A stretch of DNA of 64,000 nucleotides from Streptomyces sp. CB00316 (GCF_001905595.1 NZ_LIXI01000004.1:62001-126000); one strand, 5' to 3'; shown: positions 15,674 through 25,144, counted from the first letter of the stretch. Notes: a model not told the origin generated them from the letters alone. Translations and numbers: made by a program.

Positions 15674-16759
15674 CTACCTGTCCGGCCGGACCACGCCGAG
15701 GATCTTCATGGAGCCCGCGCCCGCCAGGGTGACGTGGCGTCCGGGGCGCGGGGAGTGGACGATCGCGCCGTCCCCGACGTACATCCCGACGTGGCTGGCG
15801 TCGGCGTGGTAGATGATCAGGTCGCCGGGGCGCATGTCCTGGATGTCGATGCGCGGGAGCAGCCGCCACTGCTCCTGCGAGGTGCGCGGGATCGGCCGGC
15901 CGGCCGCGGCCCAGGCCTTCGAGGTCAGCCCCGAGCAGTCGTACGAGCCGGGGCCCGTGGCCCCCCATACGTACGGCTTGCCGATCTGGGCGGTCGCGAA
16001 GGCCACCGCCGCCTTGCCGGCCGCGGTCGTCGCGCCGCTGACGTCGACGTTCGGCGTGGGCCGGGTGGCGAGCCAGGCGGACTGCGCCCGGTTCGCGGCG
16101 TCCTGCTCCAACTGGCGGAGCCGGGCCCGCTCCTTCTTCTCCAGCCGCGATTCGAGCTTCTCCGCCGCGGCTATCTGCGCGTTTATCTTCTTCTTGGCCT
16201 CGGCCTGCTTGACCCGGTTCGTCTCCAGCTTGTGCCAGTTGCTGCTGGCGTCCTGGGTGTACGTCTCCAGGTCCTCCTGGGTCCGGTTCAGCTCGGCCAG
16301 GACCGTCTTGCTCGCCTGCTGGCTCGTACGGACCTTGTTGACGCCGTCCAGGAAGAGCTGCGGGTCGTCGCTGAGGGCCAGTTGGGCGCCGGGCGGCAGG
16401 CCGCCGTTGCGGTACTGCTCGCGCGCCTGGGCGCCGGCGCGGTCCTTCAGCTCGGCTATCCGGGCCTGGCCGTCGACGATCGCCTTGGCCAGCTTCACGA
16501 TCTCGCCGGACTGCTTCTTGGTCTGTTCCTCGGCGAGGTTGTACGCGTCCGTCGCCGCTCCGGCCTGCCGGTAGAGCGTCTCGATCTGCTCGCGGATCTT
16601 TTCGAGGTCCTTCTCGGACGAAGGCGCGGCGGGCGAGGAGGCGGAGGAAGACGGCGACGAGTCCGGCGTCGGCGCGGCCGTCGCCTGGACCGGGACGGTC
16701 AGAAGGCCCAGCGCGCAGACCAGCGTGATGGCCGCGGCGGCGCAGTGGCGTCGGTTCAC
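15674..16759 (-). CDS. Secreted NlpC/P60 peptidoglycan endopeptidase (RipA/SagA-like)
   Basis: A 361-residue cell-wall hydrolase. A signal peptide (VNRRHCAAAAITLVCALGLL, cleavage after ATAA near 29) leads into a long coiled coil (about 49-225) of the kind that holds such enzymes inactive. The NlpC/P60 domain follows, with triad Cys275 (SYDCSGLTS), His323 (ASHVGMYVG) and His335 (AIVHSPRPG). It cleaves stem peptides in peptidoglycan outside the membrane. GTG 16759 is chosen because GGGGGAG is just upstream and the signal peptide starts there. I saw no c-di-AMP riboswitch core upstream. The SpoIIE gene follows after 265 bases in which I see no gene. Confidence 0.92.
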   Translation of the reverse strand: MNRRHCAAAAITLVCALGLLTVPVQATAAPTPDSSPSSSASSPAAPSSEKDLEKIREQIETLYRQAGAATDAYNLAEEQTKKQSGEIVKLAKAIVDGQARIAELKDRAGAQAREQYRNGGLPPGAQLALSDDPQLFLDGVNKVRTSQQASKTVLAELNRTQEDLETYTQDASSNWHKLETNRVKQAEAKKKINAQIAAAEKLESRLEKKERARLRQLEQDAANRAQSAWLATRPTPNVDVSGATTAAGKAAVAFATAQIGKPYVWGATGPGSYDCSGLTSKAWAAAGRPIPRTSQEQWRLLPRIDIQDMRPGDLIIYHADASHVGMYVGDGAIVHSPRPGRHVTLAGAGSMKILGVVRPDR

Positions 16760-17037
16760 GAGCTCCCCCAGCAAGAACGAAATCAAGACAAAAGCAACAA
16801 AAGCCGGATAGCGTGCATCTGGCTTACCGTCAGTAACGTTCAGGCGACGTCGCGATCGTGCCATGTCGTCCCGTAAAGCAACAGAGGCAGTCGGTGTCCA
16901 GTGCCTCGCGATCCCCACCCCCAGGACGAACGGCACGCGGTCGGCGTTCCCGTCGTTCCCCGGAAGAGCATACTTTCGCCCGGTCGGGTGATCGTTCAGC
17001 GGCGGTCGTCCAGAGGCGGTCGTCCAGCTGCCGTCGT

Positions 17038-17823
17038 TCAGCGGCCGTCGGGCCGCAGGGCGTCCCCCGCCACCGTGACCTCGCCCTGCCGCCACCGCCG
17101 TACGCCGTCCGTCACCGGCCAGTCCGCCGACAGCGCCCGTACCGCCGCGATCCAGCGCTGCCGGGCGCCGAGCGACGCGTACGGGGAGGCCGCCGCCCAG
17201 GCCCGGTCGAAGTCGCGCAGGAACGAGTGGACCGGCTCGCCCGGAACGTTGCGGTGGATCAGCGCCTTCGGCAGGCGCTCGGCGAGGTCGGAGGGGCGCT
17301 CCAGCGAGCCGAGCCGGGTCGCGAAGGTGACCGTGCGCGGCCCCTCGGGCCCCAGAGCCACCCACACGTGCCGGCGCCCGATCTCGTCGCAGGTCCCCTC
17401 CACCAGGAGCCCGTCCGGGGCGAGCCGCGAGCAGAGCCGCGTCCACACCTCGGCGACCTGGCCCTCGTCGTACTGGCGCAGCACGTTCGCCGCCCGGATG
17501 AGCACGGGCCGCGCCGACAGCGGGATCTCGAAGCCGCCGTGGACGAAGGTGAGCCCCTCGCGCTCGTACGGCTTCGCCGCGGCGACCCGATCCGGGTCGA
17601 TCTCGATGCCCGCCACGGCGGTGCGGGGGGCGGCGGTACGCAGCCGGGTCAGGAGCTCCACGGCGGTCCAGGGCGCCGCCCCGTACCCGAGATCGACGGC
17701 CACGGGGGCCTCGGCGCGGCGCAGGACCGGGCCGTGCACGGCGGCGATCCAGCGGTCCATGCGGCGCAGCCGGTTCGGGTTGGTGGTCCCGCGGGTGGCG
17801 GTGCCGATGGGGCGCTGGCGCAT
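17038..17823 (-). CDS. Class I SAM-dependent methyltransferase-like protein
   Basis: A 261-residue cytoplasmic protein. The SAM-binding glycine-rich loop is degenerate (VAVDLGYGAAPWTAVELLTRL), followed by AGIEIDPDRVAAA (motif II acidic residue) and LTFVHGGFEIP; later LCSRLAPDGLLVEGTCDEIG and VTFATRLGSLERPSDLAERLPKALIHRNVPG. The family is common in Streptomyces beside mshA, but its substrate is not known to me. ATG 17823 is the most likely start. It is divergent from mshA, with about 210 bases between. Confidence 0.8.
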   Translation of the reverse strand: MRQRPIGTATRGTTNPNRLRRMDRWIAAVHGPVLRRAEAPVAVDLGYGAAPWTAVELLTRLRTAAPRTAVAGIEIDPDRVAAAKPYEREGLTFVHGGFEIPLSARPVLIRAANVLRQYDEGQVAEVWTRLCSRLAPDGLLVEGTCDEIGRRHVWVALGPEGPRTVTFATRLGSLERPSDLAERLPKALIHRNVPGEPVHSFLRDFDRAWAAASPYASLGARQRWIAAVRALSADWPVTDGVRRWRQGEVTVAGDALRPDGR

Positions 17824-18034
17824 GCGGTGAGCGTATGCGACGGGGCAGGGGCGGGTGCCCGGGTGCCCACGGGTGCGAGGGGCCCGGGTGGGATGCCGCC
17901 GCCTCCCAGGTCCGTTCCGTAATGATTTGGCAAAGCGGAAATGAAAGGCAGGATTCCGCTGTTCTCGCCCTTCAGAGGGCTTCGCGCCCCCGTGCGGTAT
18001 GCCCTGAGTGAGCCTGAGTGAGAGGACCGACGAC

Positions 18035-19426
18035 GTGAGCCAGTACGTCTCCCGGCTCGGCTCCACCCGGACCGGCCCCCGCATCAGGTTCCCCGGCGGC
18101 TTCCCCGGCTCCTCCCGCAAGCCGCGTCGCATCGCGATGCTCTCCGTACACACCTCGCCCCTGCACCAGCCCGGCACGGGCGACGCGGGCGGGATGAACG
18201 TCTACATCGTCGAGCTGGCCAAGCGCCTAGCCGCGATCAACATCGAGGTCGAGATCTTCACCCGGGCCACCACCGGCTCGCTGCTCCCCGAGGTCGAACT
18301 GGCCCCCGGCGTGCTGGTCCGGCACGTCGACGCCGGGCCGTACGAGGGGCTCGCCAAGGAGGACCTGCCCGCCCAGCTCTGCGCCTTCACGCACGGCGTG
18401 ATGCAGGCCTGGGCCGGCCAGCGCCCCGGCTACTACGACCTGGTCCACTCCCACTACTGGCTCTCCGGCCAGGTCGGCTGGCTCGCCGCCCAGCGCTGGG
18501 GCGTCCCGCTCGTCCACGCCATGCACACCATGGCCAAGGTCAAGAACGCCGCGCTCGCCGAGGGCGACACCCCCGAGCCGGCCGCCCGTGTCATCGGGGA
18601 GACCCAGATCGTCCACGCCTCGGACCGGCTGATCGCCAACACGGCCGAGGAAGCCGACGAGCTGGTCCGCTTCTACGACGCCGACCCGTCCTCCGTCGCC
18701 GTCGTGCACCCGGGCGTCAACCTGGACCGCTTCCGCCCCTTCCCCAAGGACTCCGACAAGCTCCGTCCAGGGGATGCCCCATCCGCCCGCGCCGCCGCCC
18801 GGGCCCGCCTGGGCCTGCCGCAGGACGCCCTGATCCCGCTCTTCGCGGGCCGCATCCAGCCGCTGAAGGCCCCGGACGTGCTGCTGCGCGCGGTCGCCGT
18901 ACTCCTGGACCGGGACCCCTCCCTGCGCTCCCGCATCGTGGTCCCCGTCGTCGGCGGCCCGAGCGGCAGCGGCCTCGCGAAGCCCGAGGGGCTCCAGAAG
19001 CTGGCCGCGCGCCTCGGCATCGCCGACGTCGTACGGTTCCACCCGCCGGTGGGCCAGGACCGGCTGGCGGACTGGTTCCGGGCCGCGTCCGTGCTGGTCA
19101 TGCCGTCGTACAGCGAGTCCTTCGGCCTGGTCGCCATCGAGGCCCAGGCGGCCGGTACGCCGGTGGTCGCGGCGGCGGTGGGCGGGCTGCCGGTGGCGGT
19201 GCGCGACGAGGTCAGCGGCTTCCTCGTACCCGGCCACGACCCGGAGGCGTACGCCCGCGTGCTGGAGCGGTTCGCGGACGCGCCGGAGCTGGTCGAGCGG
19301 ATGGGGGCGGCGGCCGCGGCGCACGCGCAGTCCTTCGGCTGGGACACAGCGGCCTCCGGCACGGCCGACGTGTACACGGCGGCGCTCGCCGACCACCGCC
19401 GCCGGGCGCGTACGCACCACGGCTGA
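18035..19426 (+). CDS. mshA: D-inositol-3-phosphate glycosyltransferase (mycothiol synthesis)
   Basis: A 463-residue GT4/GT-B glycosyltransferase that joins UDP-GlcNAc to 1-L-inositol-1-phosphate, the first step of mycothiol synthesis. The N-domain carries [25 protein letters not shown], the inositol-phosphate-binding loop, and [11 protein letters not shown]. The C-domain carries [28 protein letters not shown] and the nucleotide-sugar motif [23 protein letters not shown] 18035 follows GAGAGGA and fits known MshA starts better than GTG 18008. The YbjN-like gene follows 43 bases downstream, the same order as in mycobacteria. Confidence 0.97.
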   Translation: MSQYVSRLGSTRTGPRIRFPGGFPGSSRKPRRIAMLSVHTSPLHQPGTGDAGGMNVYIVELAKRLAAINIEVEIFTRATTGSLLPEVELAPGVLVRHVDAGPYEGLAKEDLPAQLCAFTHGVMQAWAGQRPGYYDLVHSHYWLSGQVGWLAAQRWGVPLVHAMHTMAKVKNAALAEGDTPEPAARVIGETQIVHASDRLIANTAEEADELVRFYDADPSSVAVVHPGVNLDRFRPFPKDSDKLRPGDAPSARAAARARLGLPQDALIPLFAGRIQPLKAPDVLLRAVAVLLDRDPSLRSRIVVPVVGGPSGSGLAKPEGLQKLAARLGIADVVRFHPPVGQDRLADWFRAASVLVMPSYSESFGLVAIEAQAAGTPVVAAAVGGLPVAVRDEVSGFLVPGHDPEAYARVLERFADAPELVERMGAAAAAHAQSFGWDTAASGTADVYTAALADHRRRARTHHG

Positions 19427-19469
19427 GCCCGTCCCCTGCCTCCCGGCGCCGCTGTCGTACGCTCGCTGC

Positions 19470-19982
19470 ATGGCTGACGTACCCGACGAAACAGCAGCGG
19501 CCCAGGTCATCGAGGCGACGCTGAACGAGGCCGGTCTCGCATGGGAGAGCCCCGCACCCGGCACCTACGTGGTGACCCTGCCCGGCACCCGCAAGCTGTC
19601 GACGACCTGTTCGCTCATCGTCGGCAGGCACTCCCTCTCCCTCAACGCCTTCGTCGTCCGCCACCCGGACGAGAACGAGGCCGAGGTGCACCGCTGGCTC
19701 CTGGAGCGCAACCTCCGCCTCTTCGGGGTGAGTTACGCGATCGACTCCCTCGGTGACGTCTACCTGGCCGGCAAACTGCCGCTCGCCGTGGTCACCCCCG
19801 AGGAGCTGGACCGGCTGCTCGGCACGGTCCTGGAGGCGGCTGACGACTCGTTCAACACCCTCCTCGAACTGGGCTTCGCGAGCTCGATCCGCAAGGAGTA
19901 CGCCTGGCGGGTCTCGCGCGGCGAGTCCACGCGCAACCTCGACGCGTTCAGCCACCTGATCAAGCGCTCGTCCGACGACTGA
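19470..19982 (+). CDS. YbjN domain-containing protein
   Basis: A 170-residue soluble protein with the YbjN/type III secretion chaperone-like fold: VIEATLNEAGLAWESPAPGTYVVTLPG, then SLIVGRHSLSLNAFVVRHPDENEAEVHRWLLERN and IDSLGDVYLAGKLPL. Actinobacterial relatives regularly sit next to mshA (Rv0487 in M. tuberculosis), suggesting a link to redox balance or stress, but no mechanism is known. ATG 19470 is clear. Confidence 0.9.
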   Translation: MADVPDETAAAQVIEATLNEAGLAWESPAPGTYVVTLPGTRKLSTTCSLIVGRHSLSLNAFVVRHPDENEAEVHRWLLERNLRLFGVSYAIDSLGDVYLAGKLPLAVVTPEELDRLLGTVLEAADDSFNTLLELGFASSIRKEYAWRVSRGESTRNLDAFSHLIKRSSDD

Positions 19983-20190
19983 CCGGCGGGCCTTCATCCT
20001 CCGCCCGGCACCGCACCGTGCGTTCACAGATGATCACAGCGGAATCACGATCTTGGAAGGGGGGTCGCCGGACCGATCATCGCTCGCGGGTTCGACCATA
20101 AAGTGTGGGTCACTGTGACGGTCCGTCCCAGACGGTTCGAAGTGCCGCACGGGGGAAGGACGGTTGCTCCCCCGACCGGAGAGAAGAACC

Positions 20191-21024
20191 ATGCGCGCCA
20201 CTGCCGTACGCCGTACCGCCCTCGCCGCCTGCGCGGTCTCCCTGACCCTGCTGGCCACGGCCTGCGGCGGCTCGTCAGACACGGAGGCCGAGGGCGGGAA
20301 GGCCGACCAGGGCGGTGCCACGAGCGGGAGCAGCTCGGCCCCGACGACCTCGGCCCCGACGACCTCGGCCAAGGCCCTGACCGCCGCCGAGCTGGAGACC
20401 GCGTCGCTGAAGCAGGGCGACGTCGCGGGCCACAAGATCACCAAGACGGGCCCGGACGACGAGATCCCGGAAGGCGGCGTCACGGTCGACAAGGCGGCCT
20501 GCCTGCCGGTCGCCCACGCCATGTACGGCGTCGCGCAGAAGGGCTCGGCCGCCACGGCGAAGCGCAAGGTCCTCAGCGAGCCGAAGAAGGCCGACACCAA
20601 GAAGCCGGCGGGGGACCTGACGGACGGCGACGTCGAGGACGTGCTGAGGGCCGCCTTCGACGTGACCTCCACGTTCATCGCGCTGCACGCGTACGAGGGG
20701 ACGGCGGGTCCGGACACGTTCGTCGCGCTGAGGAAGGCCGCGGCGGACTGCGCGGGCGGCTTCACCGCCACGGTCGGCGGTGAACCGCAGAAGGTCGTCT
20801 CGGTCACCGAGGAGAAGGCCACCGGTGGCGACGAGTCCGCGGCGTGGACGCTGACCGCCGCGGGCGACGGCGGCGACCAGTTCCCGATCAGTCTGGTGGC
20901 GCTGCGCAAGGAGGGCACCGTGGCGACGTTCTACTCGGTCAACGTGGCGGCGGTGACGGGCCGCAGCGTGAAGCTCACCGGGCCGACGGAGGTCGTGGCG
21001 GCGCAGGCGAAGAAGCTCGGCTGA
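20191..21024 (+). CDS. Secreted lipoprotein, function unknown
   Basis: A 277-residue lipoprotein. The signal peptide MRATAVRRTALAACAVSLTL ends in a lipobox LLATAC with Cys25, followed by a Ser/Thr/Gly linker with a repeated SAPTTSAPTT. The mature domain (LTAAELETASLKQGDVAGHKI, DKAACLPVAHAMYGV, AAADCAGGFTATVGG, FYSVNVAAVTGRSV) resembles Streptomyces surface lipoproteins of unknown role that I cannot name further. GGAGAG precedes ATG 20191. It stands alone. Confidence 0.85.
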   Translation: MRATAVRRTALAACAVSLTLLATACGGSSDTEAEGGKADQGGATSGSSSAPTTSAPTTSAKALTAAELETASLKQGDVAGHKITKTGPDDEIPEGGVTVDKAACLPVAHAMYGVAQKGSAATAKRKVLSEPKKADTKKPAGDLTDGDVEDVLRAAFDVTSTFIALHAYEGTAGPDTFVALRKAAADCAGGFTATVGGEPQKVVSVTEEKATGGDESAAWTLTAAGDGGDQFPISLVALRKEGTVATFYSVNVAAVTGRSVKLTGPTEVVAAQAKKLG

Positions 21025-21102
21025 GCCGCCCATGGCGCGCACCCTGCCCGGCGGCTCCGGGCCAGGGCCGAACGTGCCCCTGCTCCGGCGGCTCCGGCAG
21101 CG

Positions 21103-21345
21103 TCAGGGCAGGGGGACGAGCCGGACGACGGTGACGGTCAGCACGGACCGGGAGACGTAGTAGAGGACGATGGCCCCGGAGACGGTGGCCTCACGCCGGT
21201 CCCGCTCACTCTTGACGGCGGACGAGGCGTGCCCGTACGGATCCCGGCCCAGGGTGCGGGCCATTTCGTCCCGGAAGGACTGCCCGTCGCGCATCTTGGC
21301 GAGGGTGTCGTCGGCGGGCGGCGCGTAGGAGATGCGGAAGCTCAA
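21103..21345 (-). CDS. RelE/ParE-like small protein (putative toxin)
   Basis: An 80-residue protein starting with TTG at 21345, which overlaps the stop of the upstream gene as TTGA. The sequence runs FRISYAPPADDTLAKM, a short charged helix region (FRDEMARTLGRDPYGH), and TVSGAIVLYYVSRSVLTVTVVRLV, the closing beta-strands typical of RelE-fold mRNA interferases or gyrase poisons. The arginine and tyrosine placement is only loosely conserved. Its partner upstream has the size of an antitoxin. Toxic activity is inferred from fold and gene order only. Confidence 0.65.
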   Translation of the reverse strand: MSFRISYAPPADDTLAKMRDGQSFRDEMARTLGRDPYGHASSAVKSERDRREATVSGAIVLYYVSRSVLTVTVVRLVPLP

Positions 21346-21590
21346 GCGACGCTCCGCCTCTCGGCCTCGTCCTGCGCCAACCGGTCCAGGATCCGTTCGG
21401 CCTCGGGATCGGGAACGGCCTCCAGCATCCAGTGCCGCATGACGGCCTGGATCTCGTGCACCCCGGCCTCGTTGATGGCGAGGTCGAACTCCTCGCGTCT
21501 TTCCTCGGGCAGGGCGGCGCGGATGTCCGGGATGCTGTTGGGCACCTCCACCTCGGTGCCGCCGACGAAGGTCCTCAGAGACTCGCCCAT
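21342..21590 (-). CDS. Small DUF6247-like protein (putative antitoxin)
   Basis: An 82-residue acidic protein: MGESLRTFVGGTEVEVPNSI, PDIRAALPEERREEFDLAIN, VHEIQAVMRHWMLEAVPDPE. The IRAALPEERREEF segment followed by a VMRHW helix resembles the actinobacterial DUF6247 family, often encoded just before a RelE-like gene. GGGGAGAG lies six bases before ATG 21590. Translation of the next gene is coupled by a 4-base overlap with a weak TTG start, which would keep this protein in excess of its partner, as expected for an antitoxin. Function is inferred. Confidence 0.65.
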   Translation of the reverse strand: MGESLRTFVGGTEVEVPNSIPDIRAALPEERREEFDLAINEAGVHEIQAVMRHWMLEAVPDPEAERILDRLAQDEAERRSVA

Positions 21591-21764
21591 GATCGCTCTC
21601 CCCGATCTCCTTGCCCTTGATGCCGGTGCTGCCGGGCAGCTTGGGGCCACCGTAGTGCGTGAGGCGCGGAGTTCGGCCCGGGGGTGCACAACCGGATCGC
21701 GGTGGGTCCTCCCGACGTGCCGGCGGAGCTTGGCTCCCCGGCCCGAAGTGACGATGCTTGTCCG

Positions 21765-22451
21765 ATGCCAGGTCAGCGAAAGAGAAGACGGCCGTCCGCC
21801 GAGCGCTTCGCACCCGGGGCGGGCCACGGGAGCGTGCTCTTCGAGGCACAGGACGAGTCGGAACGCCTTTCCTGCGTCCGGCGCTTGAGGACGGAGGGAT
21901 CCCGGATCGACTGGTCCGCCGTGCGGATGGACACTCTGCGGCCGCCTGAAGCAGCCGACGACGTACCGCCCGAGCCCCTTCGTGCCGAACTCCGGGCCCG
22001 GTCTGGAGGGAGGCGGCCGGTGAAGACGACCGGATACGGGATGCACCCCGAGCACATCGCCGCGTTGCTGGCCGCCTCGGGGGAGGCCGCCATCGTGCTG
22101 ACGTACGACGAGGACCGGGCCTTCGCCGGCGTCAGCCTCGACCGCTTCGCCTCGGTGAACTCGACGCGCCTGGACTGGCAGGGTGTCGAAGTCCTGGAAC
22201 GGTCCGACGAGTTCGACGGGGCCGGGCTGCGCGAGTTGGTGCGTCGACATGGGGGCGAGGGGGAGCTCGTCGTCATGTTCTGGGGCAACCACGCAGTGCC
22301 TACGGTCGCGCTGGAGACCGACGTCGCTGCGGCTCACGCGGAGATGGTGGTGGACAGCTGCTACGAGTGCTGGCTCTACTTCACCGACGGCCAGGTACTG
22401 ATCGAGTTCCAGGACGGCGAGGGCTTCGTGGTCGCCAGGGTCCCGAACTGA
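21765..22451 (+). CDS. Hypothetical protein
   Basis: A 228-residue soluble protein that I do not recognise as a named family. A basic start (MPGQRKRRRPSAERF) is followed by a conserved-looking SVLFEAQDESERLSCVRRL, then a second region with EAAIVLTYDEDRAFAGVSLD, LRELVRRHGGEGELVVMFWG and CYECWLYFTDGQVLIEFQDGEGF. Streptomyces genomes carry several proteins with the same basic MPGQRKR opening. ATG 21765 fits this pattern. No motif for catalysis or membrane insertion is visible. Confidence 0.7.
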   Translation: MPGQRKRRRPSAERFAPGAGHGSVLFEAQDESERLSCVRRLRTEGSRIDWSAVRMDTLRPPEAADDVPPEPLRAELRARSGGRRPVKTTGYGMHPEHIAALLAASGEAAIVLTYDEDRAFAGVSLDRFASVNSTRLDWQGVEVLERSDEFDGAGLRELVRRHGGEGELVVMFWGNHAVPTVALETDVAAAHAEMVVDSCYECWLYFTDGQVLIEFQDGEGFVVARVPN

Positions 22452-22787
22452 CCACGGCCCGCCCGCCCCACCTGCTCTCCGGACGCCGAGGGAGGTCACG
22501 CAGCCCGGGGCACGATGCTCAGGGCCCGGTAGCCGTACCCGTCCTGCTGGAACCCGGGGGCTTCCCAGGTGAGGTCGCGTCAGTCCACTCACGAACCGTC
22601 GCAGTCACCATGCCCGAACCCTATGCGCCCTGTCCTCATCCACTGACGCCTCCGGCATCGCCCTGGCCCGCGGACAGGCACTCCGGCCGCCGCAGGATCC
22701 GCAGCGTCGAGGTCCCACAGTGGGCTCAGCCGTGAGAATGCCCCCGCCCCGCGCCGTATGCGCAGGTCGGGGGCATGATCGCGAAAC
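22452..22787. other. Intergenic region with gpmA terminator-like hairpin
   Basis: No complete gene. Near the right end, ATGCCCCC and GGGGGCAT (about 22739 and 22770) can pair and would serve as a terminator for gpmA. On the minus strand, codons at 22496-22579 read TWEAPGFQQDGYGYRALSI to a stop, a protein-like scrap with no start, perhaps the tail of a deleted gene. Confidence 0.5.
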
Positions 22788-23549
22788 CTACTTCTTCTTG
22801 CCCTGGTTCTTCACGGCCTCGATGGCCGCCTTCGCCGCGTCCGGGTCGAGGTACGTGCCGCCCGGCTTCAGCGGCTTGAAGTCGGCGTCCAGCTCGTAGG
22901 AGAGCGGGATGCCCGTCGGGATGTTGAGGCCCGAGATGTCCTCGTCCGAGATACCGTCCAGGTGCTTCACCAGGCCGCGGAGGCTGTTGCCGTGGGCGGC
23001 CACCAGGACCGTGCGGCCGGTGAGGAGGTCGGGGACGATGCTGTCGAACCAGTACGGGAGCATCCGGACGACGACGTCCTTCAGGCACTCCGTGTCCGGG
23101 CGAAGCTCCGGCGGGAGGGTCGCGTAGCGCGGGTCGTCGAACTGGCTGTACTCGGAGTCGCGGTCCAGCGGCGGCGGCGGGGTGTCGTACGAGCGGCGCC
23201 AGAGCATGAACTGCTCCTCGCCGAACTCGGCCAGCGTCTGCGCCTTGTCCTTGCCCTGGAGGGCGCCGTAGTGGCGCTCGTTCAGGCGCCAGGAGCGCCG
23301 GACCGGGATCCAGAGGCGGTCGGCGGACTCCAGGGCCAGCTGCGCGGTGCGGATCGCGCGGCGCTGGAGGGAGGTGTGCAGGACGTCGGGGAGCAGACCG
23401 GCGTCCTTGAGCAGCTCACCGCCGCGGACTGCTTCCTTCTCGCCCTTTTCGGTGAGGTTGACGTCCACCCAACCGGTGAACAGGTTCTTCGCGTTCCATT
23501 CGCTCTCGCCGTGGCGGAGGAGGATCAGCTTGTACGGTGCGTCGGCCAT
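22788..23549 (-). CDS. gpmA: 2,3-bisphosphoglycerate-dependent phosphoglycerate mutase
   Basis: A 253-residue glycolytic enzyme interconverting 3- and 2-phosphoglycerate. The phosphohistidine motif is [10 protein letters not shown] with His13, then [32 protein letters not shown], and the second catalytic His in [17 protein letters not shown]. The length and the N-terminal LILLRHG are typical of the dPGM form. ATG 23549 is clear. The gene lies between mshA/ybjN and the phoR-phoP system, the same neighbourhood as gpm1 in mycobacteria. Confidence 0.97.
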   Translation of the reverse strand: MADAPYKLILLRHGESEWNAKNLFTGWVDVNLTEKGEKEAVRGGELLKDAGLLPDVLHTSLQRRAIRTAQLALESADRLWIPVRRSWRLNERHYGALQGKDKAQTLAEFGEEQFMLWRRSYDTPPPPLDRDSEYSQFDDPRYATLPPELRPDTECLKDVVVRMLPYWFDSIVPDLLTGRTVLVAAHGNSLRGLVKHLDGISDEDISGLNIPTGIPLSYELDADFKPLKPGGTYLDPDAAKAAIEAVKNQGKKK

Positions 23550-23637
23550 GAGTCCGAGCGTAATCGAACCCGCACGCCCTCCGCGCGCCCGCCCGCGTAG
23601 CGGACAGGGCACCCGCGGAAGCGCCCGACGAGGTGAC

Positions 23638-23658
23638 GATTGACGGTCGGCGTCAATC
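23638..23658. promoter_or_regulatory. Inverted repeat between gpmA and MFS gene
   Basis: GATTGACG (23638-23645), five bases, CGTCAATC (23651-23658): a perfect 8-bp palindrome containing TTGAC on both strands. It lies about 90 bp upstream of gpmA and 97 bp upstream of the divergent MFS gene, so it could be an operator or back-to-back -35 boxes. Confidence 0.5.
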
Positions 23659-23754
23659 GGGTGGCGGACGGGAACCCCGGATTCGTAATGTTCGGACTGC
23701 CATCGGGACTCTTACCCGGTGCGCCTTGTCCGTACGTCCTGTGGGGGGAACCGC

Positions 23755-25080
23755 ATGTCCGTCGCCGGTCTCAGAACCGCCGCCCGTGAGACCGTCTCCG
23801 GCCTGCCCCGGGAGTTCTGGTGGCTCTGGCTCAGCACGCTGGTCAACCGGCTCGGCGGCTTCGTCGCCACGTTCATGGCGCTGTATCTGACCCTGGACCG
23901 GGGCTACTCGGCCTCGTACGCCGGTCTCGTCGCCGCCCTCCACGGGCTCGGCGGGGTCATCTCCTCGCTCGGCGCCGGAGTGATGACCGACCGGCTGGGG
24001 CGGCGGCCCACCATGCTGATCGCGCAGCTGTCGATGGCCGTCTCCGTGGCGGTGCTCGGGTTCATGGAGCACCCGGTCGCCATCGCAGCCGTCGCGTTCT
24101 TCGTCGGCATGGCGAGCAGCGCCTCGCGGCCCGCCGTCCAGGCGATGATGGCCGACATCGTGCCCCCGAAGGACCGTGTGCGGGCCTTCTCCCTCAACTA
24201 CTGGGCCATCAACCTCGGGTTCGCCATCTCCTCCGCCGGCGCCGGGTTCATCGCCGAGTACAGCTATCTCGCCGGCTTCCTCGGCGAGGCCCTGATGATG
24301 CTCGCGTGCGCCGTCGTCGTCTTCCTGAAGGTGCCGGAGTCGCGGCCCGCGCAGGCCGCCCCGGTGAAGACCGCCGGCGGCAAGCGGGCCAAGGACGAGG
24401 TGCGGATCACCACTGTTCTGCGCGACGGGCGCTTCATGGGGGTCGTGGGGCTGTCGTTCCTGGTGTCACTGATCTTCCAGCAGGGGTACGTGGGGCTCCC
24501 GGTGGCGATGGGGGCGGACGGGCTCTCCAGCTCCGACTTCGGTACCGCCATCGCCGTCAACGGCGTCCTGATCGTGGCCCTCCAGATCCCGGTCACCCGC
24601 TTCATCCAGCACCGCGACCCGCGCCGGCTGCTGATCATCTCCTCGCTGCTCGCCGGGTACGGCTTCGGGCTGACCGCCTTCGCCGGGTCCGTCGCCGTGT
24701 ACGCCCTGACGGTCTGCGTCTGGACCCTCGCCGAGATCGTCAACGCACCCACCCAGACGGGTCTGGTCGTGCAGCTGTCGCCGGCTCAGGGCCGGGGCCG
24801 CTACCAGGGCATGTACACGATGTCCTGGTCGGTGGCGGCCCTCGTCGCGCCCCTGATGTCCGGTTTCGTGATCGACCACTACGGCGCCGCCTGGCTCTGG
24901 GGCGCCTGCGCGGTGATCGGTACGGTCGCCGGTCTCGGCTACTGGCTGCTGATGCGCAACCTGCCCCGTGAGGAGACCCTCGCGGACGAGGCCGTCCTCG
25001 AGCCCGCCCCCGTACCCGCCCAGGCCCGGCCGGACCAGGCCGAGCCCGACCCGGCGCCGGCGATCGAGCGCGCGGGCTGA
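23755..25080 (+). CDS. Major facilitator superfamily transporter
   Basis: A 441-residue membrane transporter with about 12 hydrophobic segments. The MFS motif A loop is GVMTDRLGRRPTMLI between segments 2 and 3, and TRFIQHRDPRRLLIISSLLAG is the equivalent loop of the second half. The YWAINLGFAISSAGAGFI region is typical of drug:proton antiporters. The C-terminal 40 residues are Pro/Ala/Glu-rich and cytoplasmic. GGGGGGAA precedes ATG 23755. A strong hairpin follows. Substrate is unknown. Confidence 0.92.
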   Translation: MSVAGLRTAARETVSGLPREFWWLWLSTLVNRLGGFVATFMALYLTLDRGYSASYAGLVAALHGLGGVISSLGAGVMTDRLGRRPTMLIAQLSMAVSVAVLGFMEHPVAIAAVAFFVGMASSASRPAVQAMMADIVPPKDRVRAFSLNYWAINLGFAISSAGAGFIAEYSYLAGFLGEALMMLACAVVVFLKVPESRPAQAAPVKTAGGKRAKDEVRITTVLRDGRFMGVVGLSFLVSLIFQQGYVGLPVAMGADGLSSSDFGTAIAVNGVLIVALQIPVTRFIQHRDPRRLLIISSLLAGYGFGLTAFAGSVAVYALTVCVWTLAEIVNAPTQTGLVVQLSPAQGRGRYQGMYTMSWSVAALVAPLMSGFVIDHYGAAWLWGACAVIGTVAGLGYWLLMRNLPREETLADEAVLEPAPVPAQARPDQAEPDPAPAIERAG

Positions 25081-25102
25081 GCCCGGCACCGGGAGAACGA
25101 CG

Positions 25103-25140
25103 ACGGCGCCCGCCCGGACCACTCTCCGGGCGGGCGCCGT
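25103..25140 (+). terminator. Strong hairpin terminator after MFS gene
   Basis: ACGGCGCCCGCCCGGA (25103-25118), six-base loop, and its exact complement (25125-25140): a 16-bp perfect stem. It can also act on the convergent Cys-rich gene. Confidence 0.9.
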
Positions 25141-25144
25141 CCGT

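Noticed and set aside
16760..17037. Possible c-di-AMP (ydaO) riboswitch before the NlpC/P60 gene
   Set aside because: Such switches are common before these genes, but I could not find the conserved core elements in this region.
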